The notes under the pieces are model-generated. The model was not told where the DNA came from. It worked only from the letters and a program-made list of their open reading frames with translations, and did not search any database. A DNA stretch of 64,000 bases from Thiomicrorhabdus arctica DSM 13458. GTDB lineage: Bacteria > Pseudomonadota > Gammaproteobacteria > Thiomicrospirales > Thiomicrospiraceae. Each line of letters starts with the position of its first letter. Position 1 is the stretch's first letter. The position numbers and the translations under genes are program-made. Where the stretch lies: the NCBI RefSeq assembly GCF_000381085.1, contig NZ_KB905901.1, positions 124,001-188,000 of the forward strand, in the 5' to 3' direction. Below are positions 37,101-45,613 of this stretch, in pieces.

Positions 37101-37523
37101 GGAGCGATTCCTTTGACGATGATTGGGGTTTTCCCTGGTCACTGGTTAACCGATCAAGCCTTTACCGCGACATCCATGATTGGAGTCATCGCTCTCGCAG
37201 GGATAGTGGTGCGTAACTCATTGCTATTAATTGACTTCATATTAGAATATGAAAAAGAAGGTCGATCACTCAAGGAGTCCGTTATTGAAGCGGGTAAAGT
37301 ACGTTTCCGTCCGATTCTATTGACCGCCTTAGCCATTATGTTCGGTTCAATGATTATGGTTACAGATCCAGTATTCGGAGGGTTGGCGGTCGCGCTTATC
37401 TTCGGAACGCTCTCTTCTACAGTACTCACATTGCTGGTAATTCCATCGCTTTATTATATTTGGCGCTGGCATGGTGGTGTTAAACAGCAAGAAGAGGCCG
37501 CGGCGGCTTTAGTCAAGAGTTAA
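34182..37523 (+). CDS. RND-family efflux pump inner membrane subunit
   Basis: Proton-driven transporter of the AcrB/CusA superfamily, 1113 residues with twelve membrane helices. Helix 1 is near residue 30, and the periplasmic porter loops at about 55-330 and 570-900 contain the GGATPEEVENMVVKPLE and GVSFTDVVGGQKRAVNV segments. The helix 4 motif LGLLVDAAIVVIENIHRHI carries the proton-relay acidic residues. The loop segment GPLHSAGVEVKMLPYDNTSTF is unlike AcrB, so the substrate class cannot be told from sequence. Starts at 34179 (GTG), 34182 and 34185 (ATG) all overlap the adaptor stop; I chose 34182. A terminator follows. Confidence 0.92.
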   Translation: MMSENKNSEHQVIEPKMNMAGKIATAFIHSKITMMIVIAITLAGMMAFLITPREYNPQIVVPAANIIVHKGGATPEEVENMVVKPLETILSALPGVDHTFGYAGNDFGVVTVQFEVGENQVDSLVKVYNQLMQNMDKMPPDTQPPIVKPINVDDVPIMTLAVTSKELSGYDLRDVSLKLVENLRNIPGVSFTDVVGGQKRAVNVWLDAQKISLTGMSLDDISEMLLGSNVSTPVGSMINNNQNQLIRVNGFLGSAKDVGDIIISLDKDRPIYLKDIAKIVDGPQETDVYTRIGFGPSATLSSRGEQAAVTITIAKQPGTNAVDVANLVVDKLEALKKSVLPSNVDVVVTRNDGEKANAAVNLLMEHLGIAVASVVVIMVLFLGWREAGIVTLTVPLILFVVLFVGMLVDQTINRITLFALILSLGLLVDAAIVVIENIHRHIHNGFDPDKFDEVIIKATNEIGNPTNVATIAVILAFIPMLFVTGMMGPFMAPIPFNVPVAMIASLLVAYMLVPYMAYRFLGKKAIKEMQERESQDAHHVEKEDWMQRLYVTSITPLIDSRTKRNLFLGVVLIALIGSMLQPALQFMRGDDMNGPLHSAGVEVKMLPYDNTSTFLVQVDMPEGTALEATDRVVRLVGERLSLTQNVTDYSVYLGMHAPIDFAGLVRGDLIKQGANFAQIRVNLVDKHHRNVSSHDIVMNLDSELAELRKVFPTANIKLYETPPGPPVTTQIMAELYGPDYDKLREAALEVGKSFNQIYGLINVDDSVTSDTETFEVNIDREQANLLGVAPAQVAKMLRDYINGYELGYMHLNNVREPVNIIVRLPRSARTVAEQLLSLRVQSRSGESVPLSSVADIEKVMHAKPILARDQHKMVMIGGELLKSSPVYAVLSLDKMLDGVKLPETGVTFHTANLGFVAATPDDVMDYTILWGGEMRLTLDVFRDMGSAFIVALIFIYLILVGYYKSFMIPTIVMGAIPLTMIGVFPGHWLTDQAFTATSMIGVIALAGIVVRNSLLLIDFILEYEKEGRSLKESVIEAGKVRFRPILLTALAIMFGSMIMVTDPVFGGLAVALIFGTLSSTVLTLLVIPSLYYIWRWHGGVKQQEEAAAALVKS

Positions 37524-37545
37524 TTCTTATTCAGTTTGATCGTAT

Positions 37546-37573
37546 AAAAGCCAAGCTCATCTTGGCTTTTTTT
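37546..37573 (+). terminator. Intrinsic terminator of the efflux operon
   Basis: AAAAGCCAAG / CTTGGCTTTT stem with a 5-base loop and seven T, 24 bases past the pump stop. Confidence 0.9.
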
Positions 37574-37742
37574 ATGCCCGTAAGAAACCCGGCGGCAAAA
37601 AAAATGACCTAGTCTGATTAAGCCTTGTTGTGAATTAATATTACCAGACTATTTTCAGTTAGTTGAATATTGATGCAAGCGTTTTGGAAAGAACGCTGGG
37701 GTCTTAAGTATTGTATTCACTCAAGTTTGCAAGGACTGTCTT

Positions 37743-39176
37743 TTATAAAATAGTGCCCTGAGACCAAAAGCGGGGGTGAAGGTAGGAAGAGCCAGTGGCT
37801 TCAAAGCTCGTTTGAAGCCAGTTTGTTAGGTTGCTTAGTTCAGGATAGAGCCCATAAATAAAAACAACTAATGTCAGTAGAATGACAGCCAGGAAAAAGA
37901 TCGGTTTAGAATGTGTCGTTATTTTTGTATTCATTTGCATGTAAAGCCCATACATCCAACCAATAATGATGATTAAAGTGAGTTGACTTAATGGCATGAC
38001 CCATACACCACTGACTAACGCATGGAAGTTTGCTGTGATAAAAGCAGATGTTAAAGCGCTATACAAAATAGTTGATTTAGGATGCGTATTTATTTGTGCA
38101 GTGCCAAAACGAATCCATTTAATAAAACCATACAGGGTAATGGCCACTACTAAAATCGTCGCGATCACTCCCCATTCCGCAAGGAGTTGCAGAACAATAT
38201 TGTGTGGGTGAGCAGCGATTTCATTTTGATCGAGTTGTGCAAATTGCATGGGACCTATGCCAATCCACGGGTTTAAGGACGTTAATTGCAGTGCTGACAG
38301 CCAAAGACTGAATCGACCCGAGGAAGAGCTGTCAATTAAATGTTGGTTGGCAAGTATGAAGGTATCAGTGGAAAGGTAAATCATAAATATAACAAGGGCA
38401 TAAAGCATGATGCCACTGGCCAGTACCGATAGGTTTAGTTTCCACCATGCTTTACGATGGGATTTAAATAAAATTCCTGTTAGGAGAACCCCCAAAATTG
38501 TAGCGAGTACCACCCCGCGGCCAGAAGAAAAAAGTATATTCATCCACATAAATGCAGCAAGAAATAGGGTGATGTAGAAAATTTTAACGGAGTATTTTTG
38601 GTAATAAATAGCCGTTCCAATAATAATTGGCAGAACCATTCCTTGCCATTGATTCCCAAATCGAGGGTTAATAAACCCCGTGAACAATCCCGCAAAACTT
38701 GGCTCCAAAGCGCCTTGCAGCATCATAATAAATTGACTGATAAAGACCCCAAAGTGCAGTGAAATGGCAAAAACAAAAGCCGCCATTAACCATTCACTTG
38801 CTGTTATGGGGCTCTTAATGACAACAGACGCAATGTAGAGCGAGGATAAAAAAAGCAGCAGTAGCAGGCTAATGTCCAGAAAGGAATGTCTTGGTGACTC
38901 AGAAAATATGGCCGACAGAATGCCGATAAGAAAAAAAATAGATATAGCCCACCTAGAAGCAGTGGGAATGGTTTTAAGTGTCGTATATAGGGCATTGCGA
39001 ACATCACTGAGCAGTAGAGTGCAAATGCCTACTAACACAATGATGAATATCTGAAAAAGACGTTTTTCATCATAGCGGTTAAATTCATCTAAAAAATGAA
39101 TATTGGGGCTAAGTGACCATATCAGCAGAATAACAATAAAGGGTAAATAAAAAAGGTTAGTAGTACTAATTTTCAT
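37743..39176 (-). CDS. O-antigen ligase-like (Wzy_C domain) membrane protein
   Basis: A 477-residue protein with about eleven membrane segments. The large loop motif SSSSGRFSLWLSALQLTSLNPWIGIGPMQFAQ...IAAHPHNIVLQLLAEWG (about 285-325) is characteristic of the Wzy_C superfamily, which includes O-antigen ligase WaaL, Wzy polymerases and the protein oligosaccharyltransferases PglL/PilO. Sequence alone does not decide between them. It is divergent from the Tad pilus operon with a 480-bp AT-rich gap. That position is compatible with a role in glycosylating pilin or in surface polysaccharide, but nothing proves either. The start has no strong ribosome binding site. Confidence 0.8.
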   Translation of the reverse strand: MKISTTNLFYLPFIVILLIWSLSPNIHFLDEFNRYDEKRLFQIFIIVLVGICTLLLSDVRNALYTTLKTIPTASRWAISIFFLIGILSAIFSESPRHSFLDISLLLLLFLSSLYIASVVIKSPITASEWLMAAFVFAISLHFGVFISQFIMMLQGALEPSFAGLFTGFINPRFGNQWQGMVLPIIIGTAIYYQKYSVKIFYITLFLAAFMWMNILFSSGRGVVLATILGVLLTGILFKSHRKAWWKLNLSVLASGIMLYALVIFMIYLSTDTFILANQHLIDSSSSGRFSLWLSALQLTSLNPWIGIGPMQFAQLDQNEIAAHPHNIVLQLLAEWGVIATILVVAITLYGFIKWIRFGTAQINTHPKSTILYSALTSAFITANFHALVSGVWVMPLSQLTLIIIIGWMYGLYMQMNTKITTHSKPIFFLAVILLTLVVFIYGLYPELSNLTNWLQTSFEATGSSYLHPRFWSQGTIL

Positions 39177-39656
39177 ATTGAAATTGGCTAATCGTAGTTA
39201 ATTTAAGATGGATGATACATGAGTGTTGAGTGTTTTATACACTATAAAACGAATTGAAACGTTGAAGGGAATATCTTAGAAGTTCAAGGCTCATTATTTA
39301 TATATGACACTCCAAAAAACGAGTCTTTGTGTTAATAGAAGAGTTTTTTTAGGGGGCGGTCTAAGGAAGTGTTCTGGCGAATGTGTGTCATTTATACACA
39401 AATTTTTAAATAAAATAAATATTAGTATTTTCTTATATAAATTAAATATATGTATGGAATTATAAAACAATATCCTTTAATATCAATATGTTAAATGTGT
39501 ATTTATCATGCTTTAAAAGGTTAGAAGTTTTACTGATCCCCTAATCAAAAGATTTGTTTATGAAACCTCATAAATTCTATTGTAGTTAAGTTCTTTATCG
39601 CATTAAATACATTCAAGCCAAATGGCACATCAATAAACCTAAATGAGGATTTTCCC
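39177..39656. other. AT-rich divergent control region between the ligase-like gene and the Tad operon
   Basis: About 480 bases without a gene. It contains a tight inverted repeat GTTTTATA-CAC-TATAAAAC (39232-39250), a weaker TGTGT / ACACA pair near 39380, and one weak promoter before flp. No reading frame is convincing. Confidence 0.55.
39580..39608 (+). promoter_or_regulatory. Possible promoter of the Tad operon
   Basis: TTGTAG (39580-39585) and TTAAAT (39603-39608), spaced by 17 bases, about 50 bases before the flp start. No sigma-54 pattern is present. The match is weak. Confidence 0.35.
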
Positions 39657-39851
39657 ATGTTAAATGAAGCGAAAGTACAAAAACTGATTAAAGCTAAACA
39701 GGTTAAGAAACAGCAAGGTGCATCCATGATTGAGTACGCTTTAGTGGTTGCTGGAGTTGTAGCGATCGGATTTGTGTTATTTGGGGGAGCAACAGGTGGA
39801 ACAGTTGGTTCAGCAATTTCAGCAAAAGTCACTGCAGCAATTGGCACTTAA
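39657..39851 (+). CDS. flp: Flp-type type IVb major pilin
   Basis: A 64-residue prepilin. The basic leader ends KKQQG at residue 21 and is cleaved before ASMIEYALVVAGVVAIG, with the conserved Glu5-Tyr6 of Flp pilins. The mature pilin is about 43 residues, dominated by one hydrophobic helix plus a short hydrophilic tail. It assembles into Flp pili for surface adherence. It is first in the Tad operon. The processing peptidase TadV is not encoded in the window, so maturation must use a peptidase from elsewhere, perhaps PilD. Confidence 0.93.
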   Translation: MLNEAKVQKLIKAKQVKKQQGASMIEYALVVAGVVAIGFVLFGGATGGTVGSAISAKVTAAIGT

Positions 39852-39854
39852 TTG

Positions 39855-40364
39855 ATGCAGGAGAGTAGACTTAAATTAAAGTCTCAACATGGGGCTGTGA
39901 TGATTGAAACAGCCTATGTACTCCCCTTAGTATTAGGCGTAATGTTATTTATAGTTGAGCTAGTGGCTTATGCATTAAATAGCTTTGCCGTAAATGATGT
40001 GCTAACGGATATGCATACCAGCATATTGAGTGAAGTTTCAGCCGTGAGCAGTTTAGATGCCGGGGGCGTGTTGGGATTTACACCGCTTTATGCATCTTGC
40101 GTTGCGAATCAAGTCGTTTTGCCCGAGGGTAATAATGCTGCGATTGCTCAGATAGTAAAGAGCAGTTTAGCGACTAAAAATATTACTTTTTTAAACAGTA
40201 AGCCCGCCACTGCAACAATTACAAAGAATGTGGTTTCAGGATTTAATGTGTATATCATTAATTTTACAGGTGTCGCGAACTCTTTGGTATTACCAGAGTT
40301 TTTTGAAGTGCTGTTGCCCATTAATGTCAATACCATTGTCAGCATAAAAGACAGTTGTGTATGA
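39855..40364 (+). CDS. TadE-like minor pseudopilin
   Basis: A 169-residue protein with a prepilin-like N-terminus: short basic leader, Gly13, then AVMIETAYVLPLVLGVMLFIVELVAYAL, with Glu at position 5 of the mature form and the Tyr-Val-Leu-Pro seen in TadE/TadF. Pseudopilins of this type are processed like Flp and help pilus assembly. The ATG at 39855 starts 3 bases after the flp stop; there is no good ribosome binding site, so translation may be coupled. A TTG just before it is the other option. The exact TadE or TadF identity is uncertain. Confidence 0.78.
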   Translation: MQESRLKLKSQHGAVMIETAYVLPLVLGVMLFIVELVAYALNSFAVNDVLTDMHTSILSEVSAVSSLDAGGVLGFTPLYASCVANQVVLPEGNNAAIAQIVKSSLATKNITFLNSKPATATITKNVVSGFNVYIINFTGVANSLVLPEFFEVLLPINVNTIVSIKDSCV

Positions 40365-40449
40365 CCGTATGTCGACCCCTTTTATTTAGTATTTCTTTCA
40401 AATAATAGCTTTTTTCGAAGTTATTTCCTCCAAATAAAATGAGTATTTT

Positions 40450-41334
40450 ATGAAAATTCAACGCAGTGATGTCGTGCTGTATGGCGTCGCTTTTCTATCA
40501 GCCATACTCGCAATTGGATTAGTTTATGGCTATGTCGAGAATCGAGTCGCGGAGGCAGAGAGTAAAACTGAAGTTAAAACCGTAACTGTCATTGAAAAGC
40601 CAGATTTACGTTCGGTCATGGTGGCAAGCCGTGATATTTACCGCGGTGAAAAAATCGAAGTGGATGACGTTAAAGTTTTAATGGTGCCCGTTGAAGGAGT
40701 ACTAGCAACAGGGGTTCTAACACAACCTAAAGCCGCAATTGGACATGTTGCCAAACAGGATATGTATGCTGGCGAGTGGTTGATGGATCAAAAGATTGGA
40801 TTTCAGGACGTCAAAGTAAGCGGTGTTGAGGCATTACTTGAAAAAGGCATGCGCGCCATGCGTATTTCCGTTTCAGCTGAAACCGGTTTGTTAGGCATGC
40901 TAAATCCGAACGATCATGTTGATGTGATCAGTGTGTTTGAAAGCACAGACGGTAAACGCATGATTAGTCGCACGATTCTACAAAATATTGAGGTACTCTC
41001 TATTGGCCAGACTAACCGCATGGGGCAAATGAGTCAGGAAGTCGTGCAAGACTCTCAAAAAAATCAACAAGGTGAAGCTTTTGTTAAAGCCTCTATGGTG
41101 GCTCTTAATGTCAATATGCGACAAGCCGAAAAGTTAGCCTTGGCGCTGAATATAGGTGCTTTCCACCTTATTCTACGTGGGCCAGCAGATGTGGAGTTGA
41201 TTGAAACCGATGGTGTGAATGTCAAAGTGATGGAGCGCAGTAAACAGCGCCCACCTATCTATAAAGCCAAAAAAGATCGCGATGTCATACAGATAATGCA
41301 AGGTGGCCGCGTTCAAGAAGTGAGAACAAGATGA
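40450..41334 (+). CDS. cpaB: Flp pilus assembly protein CpaB/RcpC
   Basis: A 294-residue periplasmic protein anchored by one N-terminal helix (about 9-28). It has a SAF domain at about 55-125 (VMVASRDIYRGEKIEVDDVKVLMVP) and the RcpC/CpaB domain with LEKGMRAMRISVSAETGLLGMLNPNDHVDVI. CpaB-type proteins stabilise or gate the outer membrane secretin of Tad systems. The ATG has an AT-rich leader rather than a strong ribosome binding site. It overlaps cpaC by 4 bases (ATGA). Confidence 0.9.
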   Translation: MKIQRSDVVLYGVAFLSAILAIGLVYGYVENRVAEAESKTEVKTVTVIEKPDLRSVMVASRDIYRGEKIEVDDVKVLMVPVEGVLATGVLTQPKAAIGHVAKQDMYAGEWLMDQKIGFQDVKVSGVEALLEKGMRAMRISVSAETGLLGMLNPNDHVDVISVFESTDGKRMISRTILQNIEVLSIGQTNRMGQMSQEVVQDSQKNQQGEAFVKASMVALNVNMRQAEKLALALNIGAFHLILRGPADVELIETDGVNVKVMERSKQRPPIYKAKKDRDVIQIMQGGRVQEVRTR

Positions 41335-42935
41335 ATTTTTTTCAAAATACAATAGTAGATAAGGTACCGCAGGCGACTCTTATGAATAAGAAAGCATTGA
41401 TATTAGGTTTGACATTGATCGGAGTGTCTTTAGGTGCTCAGGCAGAACTCGCTAAAACCTATAACTTGACAGAAACAGATAGTCAGATTATTAAGTTCGA
41501 TAAAGGCTTAAAAAGAGCTTTAATTGCCAATCCCGAATTGGCAACTGTAAAAGTCTTAAGTAAAAATGAGCTGTTAGTAACAGGTAAAGAAGCCGGCAGA
41601 ACGCAGCTCATTATCACCTATCGAGACTCACCAAATATTGACCATAAGGTGGTCTTGAATGTAGCTCCAGATCAGTCGCGCCGTGAAGAGATCGAACAAA
41701 CATTAGCGCAATTGCTGAAAGGCTTAAACCCGCAAGGTACGGTTAAGTTTGAACTCAAAAATATTTGGATCAATGCGGAAGGCGCTATTCGACGTGAAGT
41801 CGATCAAATTGGTAATCAGATAGATGGAGACGCTAATCTCAAACAATCAGCCCGTCAAGATAAACAAATGCTGCAGAGTGAGAGTTCAGTAGGAAGCTTA
41901 AGTTCGCAACCATTGGCGGGGAATTATCTGGTGTTGTTATCAGGTGAAGTACAGAATAAAGCGCAAAAAAAGCGTATTAACTCGGTCATCTCTGCATTAG
42001 GTTTAAGTGTCATAAATATGATTAATGTGACCGGTCCTCAACAGATCAAATTATCGGTTCGTGTTGCAGAGGTTGTCAAAGGTAATCCATTTAGAAGTGG
42101 TTTTGCAGCACGAGATAAAACGGATCAATATGGCATTTTTCCGCCAGGAAATTTAGGTTCGACTGCAAACTTTTTATTGAATGTTGCGAGTGTCGCGCCA
42201 GGAACAGGTGCTGCTATTAATTTTCCACATGCAGATGGCTTTCAATTAGGGATAAATCCTCTAAACAGTAATTTGTTTGGGGTACTCTCTATTTTAGAAG
42301 GCAATCATCTGGCACGTATTTTAGCGAAGCCTGAGTTGATTGTTCAATCAGGTGAAACCGCTGAATTTCTTGTGGGAGGAGAAGTGCCCATTCCAGTTGC
42401 TCAAAATGCCCAGACGATTACCGTTTCTTATAAAGAGTTTGGTGTACGTTTACGTTTTAGTCCTATTATTACCGAGTCAGGCGAAATTCAAATGACGGTT
42501 GCACCAGAAATCAGTAGTATCGACGAAAGTTCCGGCTCTCAGACGGGTTCTATTGTTGTACCCGGGTTCCGTTCACGTAAAGCGACCACCACGGTCACTC
42601 TCGCTGCAGGGCAAAGTTTTGTCATCGGCGGACTGATTCAAGATAACTTCCGTAGTTCCGTCTCTAAAATCCCCCTCCTAGGGGATATTCCGATCATTGG
42701 TACTTTATTCCGTTCAACCAGTTATGAAAAGGATCAGTCAGAGTTAGCGATTTTAGTTACCCCTACCTTTGTTGATCCCATTGAACCAACATCAAAAATC
42801 ACGCTTCCAGGAGAAAATATAGATCGACCAAGCGCTGCTGAGGGATTCTTTAGCGGGAAGTTGGCTAAGTTGTTACCTCCTGGGGAGAGCGCGCTTCCTG
42901 AACTGTCTGTTCAGATCGGATTGGAGAAGCCTTAA
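41331..42935 (+). CDS. cpaC: Tad secretin CpaC/RcpA
   Basis: Forms the outer membrane channel for Flp pili. The start is either the ATG at 41331, coupled by overlap with cpaB, or the ATG at 41382, which gives a more ordinary signal peptide (MNKKALILGLTLIGVSLGAQA). The N-terminal pilus-formation domain (KTYNLTETDSQIIKFDKGLKRALI...VLSKNELLVTGK) is followed by a BON-like region and the secretin core with LNSNLFGVLSILEGNHLARILAKPELIVQSGETAEFLVGGEVPIP and VIGGLIQDN...KIPLLGDIPIIGTLFRS. At 534 residues it is somewhat longer than usual, with a Gln/Ser-rich insert near 170. Confidence 0.93.
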   Translation: MNFFQNTIVDKVPQATLMNKKALILGLTLIGVSLGAQAELAKTYNLTETDSQIIKFDKGLKRALIANPELATVKVLSKNELLVTGKEAGRTQLIITYRDSPNIDHKVVLNVAPDQSRREEIEQTLAQLLKGLNPQGTVKFELKNIWINAEGAIRREVDQIGNQIDGDANLKQSARQDKQMLQSESSVGSLSSQPLAGNYLVLLSGEVQNKAQKKRINSVISALGLSVINMINVTGPQQIKLSVRVAEVVKGNPFRSGFAARDKTDQYGIFPPGNLGSTANFLLNVASVAPGTGAAINFPHADGFQLGINPLNSNLFGVLSILEGNHLARILAKPELIVQSGETAEFLVGGEVPIPVAQNAQTITVSYKEFGVRLRFSPIITESGEIQMTVAPEISSIDESSGSQTGSIVVPGFRSRKATTTVTLAAGQSFVIGGLIQDNFRSSVSKIPLLGDIPIIGTLFRSTSYEKDQSELAILVTPTFVDPIEPTSKITLPGENIDRPSAAEGFFSGKLAKLLPPGESALPELSVQIGLEKP

Positions 42936-44200
42936 TGCGTGCAGGATTATCGACAAGCTCTATTGCCTTGAAACAAGCGCTTTATTTTGGGTCGGATGCG
43001 GACTTACAAGAAGCCGTACGTGTGTCCATTTTATCTAAATATGTGATGGAAGCTCAGGAGGAGATTCCACATGTATGGTCGGATAATGTGAGTTTGGTTT
43101 TATTAGAACATAATGGTGAAGCGCAAACCACGCTGCAAAGAATTAATGAAGTGCTGACCTTGGCAAAAGGGGTTTTGATTTACGTTTTGCTAAAAGATAA
43201 AGATGCCGATTTTATTATTGAAGCAAGTCATCAAGGTGTTCAAGGGTTTATTGAGTGTCCTAATGAAGTGTTTCATATTCTCTCTATCTTGCATATGCAA
43301 GACCGCAGACAAAAAGGCAAAAATGGGAATGTCTCTTCTTTATTCAGCTTAAAAGGGGGGGTAGGTTGCACTGCTTTAGCCACTAATATCGCTTCCCATC
43401 TGAATGATTTGACTGAAGGGCGTACAGTATTGGTGGATTTAAATATGCCTTTAGGTGACACGGCACTTTATTTAAATATGGAATCCAAACATCTATACAC
43501 CCTGACGGATTTTGTCTATAACCTTAATCGTTTCGATGAAAATTTAATTTATAAATCATTAAGTCGCCATGAGTCGGGTTTATATGTGTTGTCTTTACCA
43601 GGAGAGGTTGGGGAGTTAGACAATCTTAATGGTGAACTCATTAAAACTATTATTCAGTCTTTACGACGTTATTATGATCATGTTGTGATTGACTGCGCGA
43701 GTGATTTGTCAGACTTAACCTTAAGCTGTTTAGATGAGTCGGACAGTATTGTATTAGTGGCGGAACCTTCCTTATCCTCTTTACGCGCGGTGAATACCGC
43801 TATTCAGATTAGTCAGAAACTTGGTTATATCAAAGAATCCCTTAAACTCATTGTAAATCGAAGCACCAGTGGATGTGATGAAATGCTTGAAGAGGTGATT
43901 GATTCATTAAATATTGAGACTGTTGCACGAGTTGATAATGACTATTTAGGATTCAATGAATCCTTAAGAGAAGGGCAATTACTCAAAGAATACAAGCCGG
44001 AATCGAATGTAAACAGTCAGTTGTTGAATATTGCCAATATGCTGCATAACGGCAGCGTGCAGTTAGAGGTGGTAAAGTTGAAAGCACGAAAATCAAATAG
44101 GTTTGATTTTTTCAATACGTTGTTTAAGTCTAAAAAGTCTGAAGTGAAGCCTTCACCCTCTTCTGTCTCTGACGTGGACCAGAAGGCTGTGGTGTCTTAA
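42935..44200 (+). CDS. TadZ/CpaE-type pilus localisation ATPase
   Basis: A 421-residue MinD/ParA superfamily protein that positions the Tad machine at the pole. The N-terminal atypical receiver-like domain spans about 12-125. The P-loop region is SLKGGVGCTALATNIA (about 137-152), the deviant Walker A of the family with Cys replacing the usual Lys/Thr-side residue, followed by VLVDLNMPLGDTALYLNM and the HVVIDCASDLSDLTLSC switch. A Ser/Lys-rich tail ends the protein. The start codon overlaps the cpaC stop (TAATG). Confidence 0.88.
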   Translation: MRAGLSTSSIALKQALYFGSDADLQEAVRVSILSKYVMEAQEEIPHVWSDNVSLVLLEHNGEAQTTLQRINEVLTLAKGVLIYVLLKDKDADFIIEASHQGVQGFIECPNEVFHILSILHMQDRRQKGKNGNVSSLFSLKGGVGCTALATNIASHLNDLTEGRTVLVDLNMPLGDTALYLNMESKHLYTLTDFVYNLNRFDENLIYKSLSRHESGLYVLSLPGEVGELDNLNGELIKTIIQSLRRYYDHVVIDCASDLSDLTLSCLDESDSIVLVAEPSLSSLRAVNTAIQISQKLGYIKESLKLIVNRSTSGCDEMLEEVIDSLNIETVARVDNDYLGFNESLREGQLLKEYKPESNVNSQLLNIANMLHNGSVQLEVVKLKARKSNRFDFFNTLFKSKKSEVKPSPSSVSDVDQKAVVS

Positions 44201-45613
44201 ATGAGTATTCGCGATCGATTAAGACAAGTAGAACAAAAGCACCAAGCCACGACTGCTTTAGATATATCTGAATCTGTTAAGAAAGTGATTGCTCCGAGTG
44301 CACGGACGGCGTTAAACGAATCGAGCATGGCACAAGATATTACTTTTCAGGAAATTAAAGGTCGCTGTCAAAAGAAGGCCGCCGAAGATGAGGCCTTTTA
44401 TGAAGCAGATAGCAAAGAAACACGTCAAGAATTAAGACCCCGTTTAGAGATATTGGTACGTGAAATTGCGAGCGATATGGGGTATCCCTTATCAGAAATT
44501 GAAGTACGTCAATTGGGGGTAGAATTACTGGATGAAATATATGGTTTAGGCCCGATTGAACCTCTCCTCGCAGACCCAACTGTCTCAGATATACTCATCA
44601 ATGGCTATGACAATATTTATGTGGAGCGTGCTGGTCAACTTGAATTGACGGATGTGCGTTTTATCAGTGAAGAACATTTGCGTAATAAAGTCGATAGAAT
44701 GCTTTATTCCACTGGGCGTCGAGTGGATGAATCTTCACCTTTAGTGGATTCACGTTTACCCGATGGATCACGAATCAATATTATTATTCCTCCCTTATCC
44801 GTTGATGGCATTAGTGTCTCTATTCGACGTTTCCCAGAACAACATTTACGCGCAAAAGATTTGATTGCTTATGGGACCATGACAGAGCAGATGTTTCAAT
44901 TTTTAGATTATGCTGTAAAAGCGGGCTTGAATATACTGGTCTGCGGCGGTACAGGGTCAGGGAAAACCACTACTCTCAATATGCTTTCGGGGTTGATTCC
45001 AGAAAATGAACGGACGGTCACTATTGAAGACAGTGCCGAACTCAGAATGCAACAAGCCCATGTAGTACGTTTAGAAACTCGTCCACCCAATGCAGAAGGC
45101 ATTGGTGAAGTTACACAACGTGAGCTTTTGAAAAATGCCTTGCGTATGCGTCCTGACAGAATCGTATTAGGTGAGGTGCGTGGTGGTGAAGTTTTGGATA
45201 TGTTGCAGGCTATGAATACGGGGCACGACGGTTCACTTGCCACCTTACATGCCAACAGTCCACGCGATAGCATTTCACGATTGGAATTAATGATTAATTT
45301 AAGTGGTGTGGACATACCCGCTGCCTCTATTCGTAAACAGATTGCGAGTGCAATTGATCTGATTATTTATGTTAACCGTGGTAAAGATGGTCACCGACGA
45401 GTTGAATCCATTACCGAGGTGGTCGGTGTTGAAGAAGAAAACATCGTGTTGCAAGAAATTTATGTTTTTGAACATAAATTAGATAAAAGATCTGGCAGCA
45501 TAAAAGGCGTTTTTAGAGCAACAGGGTTACGTCCAGGGTGCGGTAAAAAATGTGAAGCTGTTGGTTACAGCTTGCCATCTGAACTGTTTAACTTTAGTCA
45601 GGAAGTGAACTAA
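44201..45613 (+). CDS. tadA: Tad pilus secretion ATPase TadA/CpaF
   Basis: Hexameric GspE/VirB11-type ATPase that powers Flp pilus assembly. Its 470 residues include a helical N-terminal domain, the VDRMLYSTGRRVDESSPLVDSRLPDGSRINIIIPPLS segment, Walker A GGTGSGKTTTLN at about 248-259, the Asp box TVTIEDSAELRM, Walker B LGEVRGGE and the His box GHDGSLATLHANSPRD. It starts on the base after the preceding stop (TAAATG), so coupled. A conserved C-x4-C-like end (RPGCGKKCE) is unusual and not common in relatives I recall. Confidence 0.94.
   Translation: MSIRDRLRQVEQKHQATTALDISESVKKVIAPSARTALNESSMAQDITFQEIKGRCQKKAAEDEAFYEADSKETRQELRPRLEILVREIASDMGYPLSEIEVRQLGVELLDEIYGLGPIEPLLADPTVSDILINGYDNIYVERAGQLELTDVRFISEEHLRNKVDRMLYSTGRRVDESSPLVDSRLPDGSRINIIIPPLSVDGISVSIRRFPEQHLRAKDLIAYGTMTEQMFQFLDYAVKAGLNILVCGGTGSGKTTTLNMLSGLIPENERTVTIEDSAELRMQQAHVVRLETRPPNAEGIGEVTQRELLKNALRMRPDRIVLGEVRGGEVLDMLQAMNTGHDGSLATLHANSPRDSISRLELMINLSGVDIPAASIRKQIASAIDLIIYVNRGKDGHRRVESITEVVGVEEENIVLQEIYVFEHKLDKRSGSIKGVFRATGLRPGCGKKCEAVGYSLPSELFNFSQEVN

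Noticed and set aside
39601-39656. Sigma-54 promoter before flp
   Set aside because: TGGCAC occurs near 39619, but the GC element at the right spacing is missing (TAAAC in place of TTGC).
44908-45315. 135-codon open frame opposite tadA
   Set aside because: It is antisense to the conserved ATPase core (Walker A to His box), and composition follows the sense gene; a shadow frame.
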